A stretch of 64,000 nt of DNA from Candidatus Bathyarchaeota archaeon (GCA_026014465.1 JAOZID010000004.1:1-64000); one strand, 5' to 3'. Shown: positions 43,776-52,362, counted from the first letter of the stretch. Notes: generated from the sequence alone by a model not told the origin. Program-made: numbers and translations.

Positions 43776-44603
43776 ATGATTCTTCTTGTTCACTCAGTTC
43801 AGGACGTTGCAGGCGTAAACATAGCCGCCCAACTACACCAACTCTGCCGTTTCGAGAAGACCCGCCAAACCTACAGCGAGAACCCCATCTACCACGCCAC
43901 CATGAACAAAACCGCTGTTACGCATGTTGCTTTGTCGCAGGAATCGGTTTGCGCCCAAGACCTTCCCGAGCATTTCCCCGACGCCGAGCTTATCGTGTTT
44001 ATGTCGCGCCACAGCAGCCAAAGCCAAACCCCAACCTTAACCGTGCATGTGCCTGGAAACTTTGCACAAGCAGACTTTGGAGGCTTACCCCACACTGTAT
44101 CCGTTGCCCCCGCCGTGGATATGCAAAACGCGTTGCAAGCCCTAAACCAACTGCACACTCAAACTCCCTTGGGCTTCAAAGTTTCCTATGAAGTCACCCA
44201 CCACGGACCATCCCTAAACATGCCCGCACTCTTCATTGAACTAGGCAGTTCGCCCGCGCAGTGGAGCAACCAAGCCGCCGCAAACATCGTCGCAAAAGCC
44301 ACGCTGCAAACCATCCAAAAGCACAACAGCAACAGGTCGCAAACGGCTGTTCTTGGTATCGGGGGAACCCACTACAACCAGAAATTCACCGCCCTTTCCT
44401 TGAGCGGCGAAGCGGTTTTTGGGCACATGATTCCCAAGTACGCCATCGCCCATGTGGACGCTGAGCTTTTGCGGCATTGTATAGAGCGTACGGTTGAGCG
44501 GGTGGGGTCGGTGGTTTTGGATTGGAAGGGCATAAAGGGTGTGGATAAGCCTGATTTGGTTGTTGCGTTGGAGGAAGTTGGGTTGCCAACTGAGAAGATT
44601 TAG
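43776..44603 (+). CDS. dtdA: D-aminoacyl-tRNA deacylase, archaeal type
   Basis: 275 aa. MILLVHSVQDVAGVNIAAQL, FMSRHSSQSQTPTLTVHVPGN, YEVTHHGPSLNMPALFIELGSS and VLGIGGTHYNQKFTALSLSG are hallmarks of DtdA, which removes D-amino acids wrongly attached to tRNA. The true start is the ATG at 43776, preceded by GAGGA; the open frame extends far upstream over the opposite gene but lacks coding character there. Confidence 0.92.
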   Translation: MILLVHSVQDVAGVNIAAQLHQLCRFEKTRQTYSENPIYHATMNKTAVTHVALSQESVCAQDLPEHFPDAELIVFMSRHSSQSQTPTLTVHVPGNFAQADFGGLPHTVSVAPAVDMQNALQALNQLHTQTPLGFKVSYEVTHHGPSLNMPALFIELGSSPAQWSNQAAANIVAKATLQTIQKHNSNRSQTAVLGIGGTHYNQKFTALSLSGEAVFGHMIPKYAIAHVDAELLRHCIERTVERVGSVVLDWKGIKGVDKPDLVVALEEVGLPTEKI

Positions 44604-44679
44604 GTTTGCTGTTTTTGCATGTGGGGCTTTGGAGTGTTTCAAAAGCATACTGTGTAAGGCTTGGACGTTACAGTAAACT

Positions 44680-44687
44680 TTATTATG
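44680..44687 (+). promoter_or_regulatory. TATA box of the secE-spt5-ribosomal operon
   Basis: TTTATTAT lies 30-37 nt before the ATG of secE at 44717, consistent with a short-leader or leaderless transcript. Confidence 0.4.
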
Positions 44688-44716
44688 CCTGATTGAAATC
44701 TTGTTGTGCGGTTAAT

Positions 44717-44881
44717 ATGGGAATTAAATCTTGGTTAACTCAGGCTTCAAGGACTTTAAAGTTGTCCTCTAAGCCAGACAAGGAAGAGCTATGGCTGTCT
44801 GTTAAAATTAGCTTCCTAGGCATTGGTGCGATAGGCTTAATCGGCTTTGTCATCAAGCTCATAGCTTTCGTCATACAATAA
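44717..44881 (+). CDS. secE: Protein translocase subunit SecE/Sec61 gamma
   Basis: 54 aa from the ATG at 44717. A short cytoplasmic helix (SWLTQASRTLKLSSKPDKEELWLSVKI) precedes a single membrane helix (GIGAIGLIGFVIKLIAF). Part of the SecYEG channel. Its place before spt5 and L11 is the conserved archaeal order. An upstream TTG would add eight residues, but the ATG fits the family length. Confidence 0.88.
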   Translation: MGIKSWLTQASRTLKLSSKPDKEELWLSVKISFLGIGAIGLIGFVIKLIAFVIQ

Positions 44882-44900
44882 AATTGAAGGTTACCTGTAA

Positions 44901-45377
44901 ATGGAGAAAAAAGAAGAACAATTCCAAACTAAAATTTTCGCCATTAAAACAACCACAGGTCAAGAAAAAAACGTAGCCAGATTACTCTCATCCAAGATAG
45001 AGATGGAAAAAATCCCCATAAAATCTATACTGGTTCCCGAAGCCCTAAAAGGATACGTCTTCATGGAAGCCGACGGTCCACACCTCATCGAAGAAGCCAT
45101 CGCAGGCGTGCGCCACGTACGCTCCCGAATCCCCGGGTTGGTGAGCTTCAACGAAATTGAACGCTACATCATCCGCAAACCCATCATCGAAGACCTCGGA
45201 GAAGACGACGTCGTCGACATCACCGGCGGTCCATTCAAGGGCATGCGCGCCAAAATCACCCGCATAGACAAATCCAAAGGCGAAGTAACCCTCGAACTCC
45301 TCGAGGCAACATTTACTTTGCCCATCACAGTTCACTCCGATTACGTGAAACTAGTAGAAAAAGCAAAAAGTGACTAA
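44901..45377 (+). CDS. spt5: Transcription elongation factor Spt5 (NusG)
   Basis: 158 aa. NGN domain: KIFAIKTTTGQEKNVARLLSSK, then ILVPEALKGYVFMEADG and IPGLVSFNEIERYI. C-terminal KOW domain: DVVDITGGPFKGMRAKITRIDKSKGEVTLELLE. It binds RNA polymerase and raises processivity, and couples to the ribosome. Length is normal for archaeal Spt5. Confidence 0.95.
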   Translation: MEKKEEQFQTKIFAIKTTTGQEKNVARLLSSKIEMEKIPIKSILVPEALKGYVFMEADGPHLIEEAIAGVRHVRSRIPGLVSFNEIERYIIRKPIIEDLGEDDVVDITGGPFKGMRAKITRIDKSKGEVTLELLEATFTLPITVHSDYVKLVEKAKSD

Positions 45378-45379
45378 TA

Positions 45380-45868
45380 ATGGTTGAAAAGAAAATCGTA
45401 GAAGCCATTGTAGGCGGCGGACAAGCCAATGCTGGCCCCCCATTAGGTCCCGCACTTGGACCTTTAGGCATTAACATCATGGCTGTTGTAAACAAGATCA
45501 ACGAACTTACCAAAGACTACGCTGGAATGAAGGTTCCCGTAAAAATATCTGTCAACCCCGAAGACAAATCCTTCGAGGTTACCGTTGGAACCCCCACGGC
45601 TTCTGCTTTGCTTGTTAGTGAACTGGGCATTGAGAAAGGCTCTGGCACGCCTCACTCTGAGAAAGCTGGTGATATATCTGTTGAGCAGATAGTTAAAATC
45701 GCCAAGATCAAACAGCCCCAAATGCTGGCAAGCACCCTTACAAGCGCAGCCAAAGAAATCATGGGAACCTGCGTAAGCATGGGCGTTACCGTTGAAGGCA
45801 AAGACCCCCGCGAAGTCCAAAAAGAAGTCGACGAAGGCAAACATGACGCCTTATTAAAGAGTGAATGA
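45380..45868 (+). CDS. rpl11: Ribosomal protein L11 (uL11)
   Basis: 162 aa. GGQANAGPPLGPALGPLGINIM is the Pro-rich N-terminal thiostrepton-region motif, and the rRNA-binding C-terminal domain includes IVKIAKIKQPQMLASTLTSAAKEIMGTCVSMGVTVEGK. Part of the GTPase-associated centre with L10. It is 3 bp from spt5. Confidence 0.96.
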   Translation: MVEKKIVEAIVGGGQANAGPPLGPALGPLGINIMAVVNKINELTKDYAGMKVPVKISVNPEDKSFEVTVGTPTASALLVSELGIEKGSGTPHSEKAGDISVEQIVKIAKIKQPQMLASTLTSAAKEIMGTCVSMGVTVEGKDPREVQKEVDEGKHDALLKSE

Positions 45869-45922
45869 TAAGCGAATATTTTTATAATCGCACACCCATC
45901 CAAATTGACACGAGGCTTTAAA

Positions 45923-46573
45923 ATGCCCTTAGACAAGAAGACCCTGTTAGATGCAGTGAAAGAAGCAAAGGCTAACTCTGGCGAGAGGAAATTCAGCCAA
46001 ACCATAGACCTGGTTCTAAACATCAAAGAAATCGACATGAAATCTCCCGAAGGCAAAATCCAAGCCATGGTCGAGCTTCCCCACGCCACATCCAAACCCA
46101 ACAAAATCTGCATCGTAGCATCAGGGGAATTAGCATTAAACGCTAGGCGAGCAAACGCTGACAAAGTTATCGAACGCGCCGACCTAGAAGCATTATCTGG
46201 CAAAAAGAAGGAACTGCGCAAAATCGGCAACTCTTACGATGTCTTCATATCAGAAGCGCCGTTGATGCCGCTGGTCGGTAAACTTTTGGGTCCAGTTTTG
46301 GGTCCAAGAGGTAAAATGCCCATCCCCATACCGCCAAGCGCTGACATCGTACCCGTTATCGAAAAGAACCGCAAAACCGTCATGGTTCGTATGCGTAACC
46401 AACCCGTTATCCAATGCGCCGTTGGTACTGCAGACCAATCCGACGATGATGTAGCCGAAAACGCGCTGGCTGTCATGCGTTTCTTGGATGGCAAGCTTAA
46501 ACGTGGACTTAAAAACGTTGAACTTGTATTCCTAAAAACCAGCATGGGCACACCTGTTAAAATTAAACCGTAA
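45923..46573 (+). CDS. rpl1: Ribosomal protein L1 (uL1)
   Basis: 216 aa from the ATG at 45923, which has GAGG ~8 nt upstream; an upstream TTG would add six residues. L1 landmarks are KFSQTIDLVLNIKEIDMKSPEGKI, LPLVGKLLGPVLGPRGKMP split as PLMPLVGKLLGP and VLGPRGKMPIP, and VFLKTSMGTPVKI. It binds the L1 stalk rRNA and often represses its own mRNA. Confidence 0.95.
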   Translation: MPLDKKTLLDAVKEAKANSGERKFSQTIDLVLNIKEIDMKSPEGKIQAMVELPHATSKPNKICIVASGELALNARRANADKVIERADLEALSGKKKELRKIGNSYDVFISEAPLMPLVGKLLGPVLGPRGKMPIPIPPSADIVPVIEKNRKTVMVRMRNQPVIQCAVGTADQSDDDVAENALAVMRFLDGKLKRGLKNVELVFLKTSMGTPVKIKP

Positions 46574-46592
46574 CTCGAGAGTGAAATGTTAG

Positions 46593-47456
46593 ATGCCATC
46601 TCAACTATTGTTGGAACAAAAAAACAGCGAAGTACAAGCCATTAAGGAGCTGTTTCAAGGTTACAAATCCATCGGGATTGTGAGTCTAAAGAAAGTTCGC
46701 GCTACGCAACTTCAAGAATTCAAAAAATCCCTATCTGGCCAAGTGTACATGCGTGTCATGAAGAACACGTTGATGCGCCGTGCTCTTAGCGACGTAGAAA
46801 ACGAAGAACTAAAGAAAATCGAGCCCTACCTAACAGGCTCTAACGTACTGCTTTTCACCAACCTAAACCCCTTCAAACTAGCACTACTGCTTGAAAAAGG
46901 CAAAGTCAAAACCATCGCGAAATCAGGCGACATAGCAGCTTTCGACGTAGTCGTCCCCGCTGGAAACACTGGACAACCCCCAGGCCCCATCATCAGCCAA
47001 CTAAACGGCGCAGGCCTACCTACCCGCATTGAATCCGGCAGCGTCTGGGTAAGCAAAGACACCCTAGTCCTGCACAAAGGCGACGTAGTTAACGAACGCC
47101 TCGCAAGTGTCCTTTCCAAACTGGGCATAAAATCCGTCGAAGCCGGCCTTGCAATGCGCGCCGTATACGACGAAGGTCTCATGGTTCTAGAAGACCAACT
47201 AAGCATTGACGTTGACGCAATCAAACAAAGCCTACAACTAAGCCAAAGCGACGCATTCGCACTAGCTCTGGGCATATCCTACCCCACAGCCGAAACCATA
47301 ACCCCACTGCTGCAAATCGCACACCAAAAAGCCATGTCCCTCTCCGTAGGAGCCGCAATCCCAACCAAAGAAACCATAGGCGACCTTATCCGCAAGGCAA
47401 ACTCAGAAATGCAAAGCCTCAACAGCGCCGTCGAAAAAGCAAAACCCCCAGCATAA
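46593..47456 (+). CDS. rpl10: Ribosomal protein L10 (uL10/P0), short form
   Basis: 287 aa. Normal rRNA-binding and insertion domains (QAIKELFQGYKSIGIVSLKKVRATQLQEF, MRVMKNTLMRRAL, GNTGQPPGPIISQL) and a helical spine for L12 binding (LALGISYPTAETITPLLQIAHQKAMSLSVGAAIPT). The usual archaeal Glu/Lys-rich tail ending in GLGALFG, which contacts elongation factors, is missing: the protein stops at SAVEKAKPPA. No L12 gene follows, although it normally comes next. A terminator-like hairpin follows instead. Confidence 0.93.
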   Translation: MPSQLLLEQKNSEVQAIKELFQGYKSIGIVSLKKVRATQLQEFKKSLSGQVYMRVMKNTLMRRALSDVENEELKKIEPYLTGSNVLLFTNLNPFKLALLLEKGKVKTIAKSGDIAAFDVVVPAGNTGQPPGPIISQLNGAGLPTRIESGSVWVSKDTLVLHKGDVVNERLASVLSKLGIKSVEAGLAMRAVYDEGLMVLEDQLSIDVDAIKQSLQLSQSDAFALALGISYPTAETITPLLQIAHQKAMSLSVGAAIPTKETIGDLIRKANSEMQSLNSAVEKAKPPA

Positions 47457-47467
47457 CCCCCAAGCTA

Positions 47468-47518
47468 AGCCAACCCGCTTGGCTAACCCCAATTGTTCTC
47501 TTCTTTTCTTTTTGTTTT
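47468..47518 (+). terminator. Hairpin plus T-rich tract after rpl10
   Basis: AGCCAA and TTGGCT (47468-47473 and 47479-47484) form a 6-bp stem around CCCGC, followed by a T-rich tract to 47518. It probably ends the secE-rpl10 transcript. Confidence 0.5.
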
Positions 47519-47580
47519 ACTGTTTTATGTGAATGTTTTTTTGTGTCTGCGCCTGTTGTATGTTCTGTTTAGGCTGTGAT

Positions 47581-48537
47581 GTGTTGGGCAAGGCAAAGTT
47601 TGGCGTGTTTCTTCCTTTTTATGCACTGCAAAACGGCAAGGACAAGTCAGAGTCGCTTTTTGACCGTGTTTGCTCTGTTGTGTTGGAGTGTGAACGGTTA
47701 GGATATGATTCGATTTGGCTTGATGACCATTTGATGTATGGGCAGATGCCTTTGCTGGAGTGCTGGACTGCCCTGTCGGCGCTTGCCTGCCGAACCAAAC
47801 GCATACGGCTTGGAACCATGGTCATGTCCGCCGCGTTTAGAAACCCCGCCGTTTTAGCGAAAATGGCTGCAACTCTTGATGTCATATCAAACGGGCGCTT
47901 GGAAGTAGGTTTAGGGGCGGGAGTACAGCAAGAAGAGCATGAAGCCTACGGTTTCTCGTTTCCCAAACCCAGCATCCGCGTCAGCCGACTAAAAGAATCC
48001 GTGGAAATCCTCAAAGCACTTTGGAGCACAAACAAAACAAGTTACCACGGCGACCACTACCAAATAACAGGTGCTGTCTGCCAACCTAAACCCTTGCAAA
48101 AGCCCCACCCCCCAATAATCATAGGCGGCGCAGGCGAGAAGCAGACCCTAAAAGTTACGGCGCAGCATGCGGACAGGTTTGATTTTGGTTACGTTCCGAC
48201 CATGGAGTTGTACCTGCATAAACTTGAGGTTCTAAAAAGCCACTGCAATGATGTGGGCAGAAGCTACGCGGATATTGAGAAGTCTTGTTGGCCTGCTGGG
48301 CAGTTTCTTTTAGCCGAAAACCAAAAAGGTGTCGACAAGAAAGCCAAACAATACCGTCCACAGGGCGTTAGCCAAAAAGATTTTGAAGGCTATAGTTTTT
48401 TGGGTACGCCTGAGCGTTGCCTTGAGCCCCTTCAGAGTTACTTGGATTTGGGTGTTACGCATTTTATGCTGTTTTTTGGCGACCTCCCCTGCACAGAGAG
48501 CCTGCAACTATTAGCCCACGCCATAAACAAAATCTAA
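47581..48537 (+). CDS. LLM-class flavin- or F420-dependent oxidoreductase
   Basis: 318 aa from the GTG at 47581. Luciferase-like TIM barrel: AKFGVFLPFYALQ, LGYDSIWLDDHLMYG, RIRLGTMVMSAAFRNPAVLAKMAATLDVISNGRLEVGLGAG and PHPPIIIGGAGEKQTLK. In archaea such proteins usually use coenzyme F420. The substrate is unknown. The frame opens at 47533, but that stretch is Cys-rich and has no family match. It overlaps the end of the gene on the opposite strand by 27 bp. Confidence 0.85.
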   Translation: MLGKAKFGVFLPFYALQNGKDKSESLFDRVCSVVLECERLGYDSIWLDDHLMYGQMPLLECWTALSALACRTKRIRLGTMVMSAAFRNPAVLAKMAATLDVISNGRLEVGLGAGVQQEEHEAYGFSFPKPSIRVSRLKESVEILKALWSTNKTSYHGDHYQITGAVCQPKPLQKPHPPIIIGGAGEKQTLKVTAQHADRFDFGYVPTMELYLHKLEVLKSHCNDVGRSYADIEKSCWPAGQFLLAENQKGVDKKAKQYRPQGVSQKDFEGYSFLGTPERCLEPLQSYLDLGVTHFMLFFGDLPCTESLQLLAHAINKI

Positions 48538-49794
48538 CTCGCCCCACTCATGCCCCTCAACAATAGTTCCATTCCAAAATATCAACGTCTCATACGGCAA
48601 ATCCACCTGTATATCATCAATCTTGGTTTCGTAAACAATATCCAAATTGCACCCGTACTGCCTAAGCAGCCTGTTTGTATCATCCCACACAACCTGCGAA
48701 AGCTCATCTGCCTCCCATAACCCCCAAATCTTATCCTCAGGACCACGAAAACCATACCCATAATCCCTAGGCAACACATAAGCGGCATCTGCAGGGAATT
48801 TTTCTATTTGCATGTCCGCATCTTGGATGTATTCCCAGAACCTTTCCATGACGTTTAGGTAGTCTTGGGTTAGTATGCCATACGGAGTTGTTGCTGTTCC
48901 GTTTGGACCTGGCGAATCAAAGACCACGATGTATTTTGCGCCTGACTGCCACGCTAGGGTCATGTCATTGTAGAGTTCTGTGGGGGTTCCTAGGCAGGGT
49001 TCGGGGTGGTTGCATTCTGAGAAGGTAATGATTACGCCCCAGTCTTTATTGAGGGATTTGGCTGCGCCTCTGCCGAGGGAAACGGCTATTTCGCGGCTTT
49101 GGTTGCCCACGAATTCGGTGAAAACTGTGTCGTATCCGCACAGGTAATCATACCAGTACAAGGCGTAATCGGATGTGTACAGTTTTAGGTCAACATCGTA
49201 GTAGACGGCTCCTTGGTAAACCGACAAATACGGCACAACCCCCAACAGGAAATGGTCTGCTGCGTCCCCATAGCTATCTGCAGCTGGCACAGGCCTTTCC
49301 GTCGCTACGTCAATTTGTTTTCCACCTATCTCGTCAAACATGTATGCCCCCAAGAATTTGTCGCCCCAGCAGTCAATTGCCATCTGGAAGAATTCTTGGT
49401 CAGGACCCCGCGGCGGCAACAACCCGCTTTCCGAGAAGCCCACGTACACGATAAAGTAAAAGCCCTCCTCGTAGAGGTGATTGCAAACTCTGGTCAGCTT
49501 GGCAGTGTCCCTAGTAACATCTAGTGAGCCTACGATAATCAAGTTAGCGTAACCCGAAACTGCGTCGGTAACGTTGTAGATTAAGTCTTCATCGCCAAAC
49601 CCTATGTCTACGCCCACAAAAACCTCTGGCATAGCCTCTTCTTTTAGCGGTGTTCTAGCGTCTAAGATGGCAACAAATAGTAAAATCAACAACAAAAACG
49701 CCAAAAATGCGCCCACACACGGCTTCTTAACTAACCTGCGCCCTGAAGCTTGAGCCGCCAAACGTGCTGTTTTGCCATAGCCTGTTGCCGTCAT
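48511..49794 (-). CDS. Membrane-anchored extracellular protein, possible glycoside-hydrolase-like barrel
   Basis: 427 aa. N-terminal membrane segment (~28-46), then an extracellular domain. Alternating strand/helix pattern with acidic strand ends (FVGVDIGFG, LIIVGSLDV, FLGAYMFDEIGG, GVIITFSECNHPEP, KYIVVFDSPGP) suggests a TIM barrel of the glycoside hydrolase type, and the C-terminal ETLIFWNGTIV fits a Rossmann-like or glutaminase-like add-on. I do not recognise the family. Surface carbohydrate processing would be consistent with the context, but that is a guess. Confidence 0.6.
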   Translation of the reverse strand: MTATGYGKTARLAAQASGRRLVKKPCVGAFLAFLLLILLFVAILDARTPLKEEAMPEVFVGVDIGFGDEDLIYNVTDAVSGYANLIIVGSLDVTRDTAKLTRVCNHLYEEGFYFIVYVGFSESGLLPPRGPDQEFFQMAIDCWGDKFLGAYMFDEIGGKQIDVATERPVPAADSYGDAADHFLLGVVPYLSVYQGAVYYDVDLKLYTSDYALYWYDYLCGYDTVFTEFVGNQSREIAVSLGRGAAKSLNKDWGVIITFSECNHPEPCLGTPTELYNDMTLAWQSGAKYIVVFDSPGPNGTATTPYGILTQDYLNVMERFWEYIQDADMQIEKFPADAAYVLPRDYGYGFRGPEDKIWGLWEADELSQVVWDDTNRLLRQYGCNLDIVYETKIDDIQVDLPYETLIFWNGTIVEGHEWGELDFVYGVG

Positions 49795-49861
49795 TTTATC
49801 GCAACCAAAACGTGTTGTATCCTTTCTGGTGCTATAGCTTAAAAGATTAACTCAAGCTTTA

Positions 49862-50728
49862 ATGTGGGCTAAGCTCTTTAGGCACGAAGTGAAACCTATC
49901 AAGAGCGACCTGCACATGTTTTCAGACATCAAACCCTTACCCAAAAAACGGTACATAGCTGGAGTCATTGCCATATTCGCGGCTGTGTATTCGCAGTATT
50001 TTTTACCGTTGGGTGCTGTACTGGGTTATCTTGTAGTGTATGGCGTACCCATAGCGGTTGTTACCCTCTTGTTTGGCAAGCCTCTTTTGGAACGTGCCGC
50101 TAAAAACAATAAAACCGCCGCTAAACTTGGCTTGGGCTTATTTGGAGCCTTAACCGTGGTTGGCTTGTTTTTTTCTGTTTTAATCTTGGCGGTCATGCTG
50201 ATTTTTGACCCTGAGGTAATCAACGTTTTGCAGCAGCCTAACCCCGTTCTTGACGTTTCCCCAACGGCGGCTTGGGTGCTCATAGCGGTTTCCCTGCTCG
50301 TTATTGGTCCTGCCGAAGAATACCTTTTCCGCGGTTTCATGTACGGCGGCTTGCTAAGCATATCCAAAGGTCGCTACTGGTTCCCCTTAGCCTTGCTCTC
50401 CAGCTTCCTCTTTGCTGTCGTGCACGCCTACTACGCTGTCACCTACGGAGCCGCCAGCATCATCCAGTTCGTAACCCTCATCTGCTTTGGCATCGCCATG
50501 GCCATAACCTACTACTGGTCAAAAGGAAACATACTCATCCCTGCACTCCTGCACGGTTTGTACGACGCTGCGGGCTTTCTTGGAGTAGCCACTACAAATG
50601 AGATTGGTTTGGCTGCCCGTTTGGTTTTGATAGCAGTGGGCGTGGTCTTCGCGGCAGTGTATCTGCCTAAAAAACTCAAGTTGAAAATTTTTGGCTCTGA
50701 ACCTGCCAAAGAGCCTTCTTCTTTATAG
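49862..50728 (+). CDS. CPBP-family intramembrane metalloprotease
   Basis: 288 aa with about eight membrane helices. Motif 1 is GPAEEYLFRGFMYG (EExxxR), motif 2 lies in LLSSFLFAVVHAYYAV (FxxxH), and motif 3 in ILIPALLHGLYDAAGF (H near the end). These are the glutamic/metal site of CAAX-prenyl-protease/bacteriocin-processing (Abi) proteins. The substrate is unknown. The short leader suggests a leaderless transcript. Confidence 0.85.
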   Translation: MWAKLFRHEVKPIKSDLHMFSDIKPLPKKRYIAGVIAIFAAVYSQYFLPLGAVLGYLVVYGVPIAVVTLLFGKPLLERAAKNNKTAAKLGLGLFGALTVVGLFFSVLILAVMLIFDPEVINVLQQPNPVLDVSPTAAWVLIAVSLLVIGPAEEYLFRGFMYGGLLSISKGRYWFPLALLSSFLFAVVHAYYAVTYGAASIIQFVTLICFGIAMAITYYWSKGNILIPALLHGLYDAAGFLGVATTNEIGLAARLVLIAVGVVFAAVYLPKKLKLKIFGSEPAKEPSSL

Positions 50729-50742
50729 ACAGCAGCAGGTGG

Positions 50743-50922
50743 CTATACAAAGTTTTTCCAGTGCTCCCAAACTTGAACTGCTATCATTGTGATGCACAGC
50801 AAAATGCTTATGGGCGCTGCAGATTTGCGGGAAAAGAACGAGTCATAATATCCTTTTACTTCTTGTTTTAAACGAATGAGCGCCTTCTGAGTTTTCCCAG
50901 TTTCCACTTCACTTTTCTCCAC
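50743..50922 (-). CDS. Small membrane protein
   Basis: 59 aa from a GTG at 50922: a charged N-terminal half (EKSEVETGKTQKALIRLKQE, then VKGYYDSFFSRKS) and one membrane helix ISILLCITMIAVQVW near the C-terminus, ending EHWKNFV. Clean charged-to-hydrophobic layout and convergent placement with the CPBP protease favour a real gene. An AGGG stretch lies close upstream. Family unknown. Confidence 0.5.
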   Translation of the reverse strand: MEKSEVETGKTQKALIRLKQEVKGYYDSFFSRKSAAPISILLCITMIAVQVWEHWKNFV

Positions 50923-51046
50923 AAACCCTGCCCCTTAAACTGCATATATCCCTGATTTCGCAACCCGCAATAATGTAAAAACCGCAACACTGCGCTTGGC
51001 TGCGTTATGCTTTTTAGTCTTTAAAGCCTAGTTTTGTTGGTTGACT

Positions 51047-51661
51047 ATGTTCTTTAAGCAGCTTCAGCAGCATGGTGATAATTTCTCTTACATAATTGCA
51101 GATTCTAACACGCAAGAAGCCGCTGTTGTAGATTCAAGTTTTAACGCGGGCAAGATTTTGCGGGTTCTAAAAGAAGAAGGCTTTGCGCTCAAGTATATCA
51201 TCAGCACTCACGACCACTCCGACCACACTGCAGGCAACCCCGAACTACAGTCAGCTCTGGGCGGACAAACCGTAGCCCACACGCTCTCAAAAACCCCAAC
51301 CGACCTATCCGTCAAAGACAACGACACCTTACACGTGGGCAAAACAAAAATCCAAATCATCCACACCCCCGGACACACCCCCGACGGCATATGCCTACTC
51401 ATAAACGGCAAAAAACTACTCACAGGCGACACCTTGTTTGTGGGGGAATGCGGCAGAACCGACCTACCCGGCGGAAACAGCAAAGACCTCTACAACAGCC
51501 TCTTCAACAAACTACTCAAACTAAACGACAACATCCAAATCTACCCCGGACACGACTACGGCGCCACACCCCACTCCACCATAGCAGAACAACGCCAAAC
51601 CAACTACATCCTAAAACCCCGCACCCTCCAACAATTCATAAAATTCATGAAACAACCCTAA
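51047..51661 (+). CDS. Metallo-beta-lactamase-fold hydrolase (glyoxalase II / ETHE1-like)
   Basis: 204 aa. Metal-binding STHDHSDHTAGN (HxHxDH), HTPGHTPDGICLL, LTGDTLFVGECGRTDLPGG and YPGHDYGATPHSTI. The GECGRTDLPGG loop is shared with glyoxalase II and persulfide dioxygenases. The exact thioester or persulfide substrate is unknown. ATG at 51047 is preferred to the TTG two codons earlier. The second half of the gene, and ~60 bases past its stop, are extremely A/C-rich. Confidence 0.88.
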   Translation: MFFKQLQQHGDNFSYIIADSNTQEAAVVDSSFNAGKILRVLKEEGFALKYIISTHDHSDHTAGNPELQSALGGQTVAHTLSKTPTDLSVKDNDTLHVGKTKIQIIHTPGHTPDGICLLINGKKLLTGDTLFVGECGRTDLPGGNSKDLYNSLFNKLLKLNDNIQIYPGHDYGATPHSTIAEQRQTNYILKPRTLQQFIKFMKQP

Positions 51662-51827
51662 AACAAAACAGCACCCTCCAACAAACACCTAACCGACAGC
51701 AGCAAAAAAGCAACAAAACCTCCCCTCCAAAAGAAAAACGTTCCATAACCTACACATTTTGCCTGCATTCATCTGATTTTTATCTATAACGCCCAGCCCT
51801 TATGATTAAACCTTAATGGTCCCTTTC

Positions 51828-51850
51828 CATCCAAATATGGTTTCTGCATT
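51828..51850 (+). repeat. Partial copy of the dispersed motif
   Basis: CATCCAAATATGG followed by TTTCTGCATT. The first part is the inverse of ATTTGGATG, and TATGGTTTCTGCAT matches copy 1 at 315-370. The C-rich run is absent. It sits upstream of the gene at 51939. Confidence 0.35.
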
Positions 51851-51899
51851 CGTAAGTCTTTTATATCCTGACTTTAATATGAACTAAACTGTTCGGAGA

Positions 51900-51914
51900 C
51901 AGATTCGAAATCTG
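51900..51914. promoter_or_regulatory. Palindrome near the predicted start of transcription for 51939
   Basis: CAGATTCGAAATCTG is a perfect 6-bp inverted repeat with a 3-base spacer. It lies ~20-34 nt after TATA-like TTTAATAT (51873-51880), where an operator would overlap the transcription start. Confidence 0.35.
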
Positions 51915-51938
51915 AATGAAGGCTTGAGAGAGAAATTA

Positions 51939-52334
51939 ATGATGTATAGGACCAATAAAGATGGCAGTGTTTGCAGCTTTCTGTGTAGAGCTCAACTGGT
52001 GAAGTTCAAAGCGAAAGCCATGCGTGCAGGTGCATGGTTCAAGGTTTTGCCAAGAATAGACCGAGTGCTTGTTGATTTAACGATAAGAGTAGCAGAAAAC
52101 ATCCGCAGCGCTTCTTTAGCTAAAAGCATACTTTCCATCACAGAAAAGCTGGAAGGCGTTCTTGAAAGCAAGTTCGCCCGCGCCATACGTGAAGTTGGTC
52201 TTCCCCTATCCCAAAAACTCAGTCAGGTGGCTATCTGTTGGGGCTACGTTACAGCTGCTGCTTGGGCAAACGATAAAAGCTACGCTCGGTATTGGGCTAT
52301 AATGAAGCTCAACGGGCACCCATGCGTCGTCTGA
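51939..52334 (+). CDS. Hypothetical protein
   Basis: 131 aa from the ATG at 51939, which has a GAGAGAG stretch ~8 nt upstream. Mostly helical and basic, with a central LVDLTIRVAENIRSASLAKSIL segment and a C-terminal YVTAAAWANDKSYARYW block. No membrane helix, metal site or known motif is seen. It precedes the glycan island by 28 bp and may be cotranscribed with it. Confidence 0.55.
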   Translation: MMYRTNKDGSVCSFLCRAQLVKFKAKAMRAGAWFKVLPRIDRVLVDLTIRVAENIRSASLAKSILSITEKLEGVLESKFARAIREVGLPLSQKLSQVAICWGYVTAAAWANDKSYARYWAIMKLNGHPCVV

Positions 52335-52362
52335 GACTGCAAAATAGGACGTAACTTCACAA

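Noticed and set aside
51886-51925. tRNA T-arm-like hairpin (CAGA-TTCGAAA-TCTG)
   Set aside because: The T-loop word is present, but no acceptor, D or anticodon arm fits around it and the stem is only 4 bp; it is better explained as a palindrome, possibly an operator.
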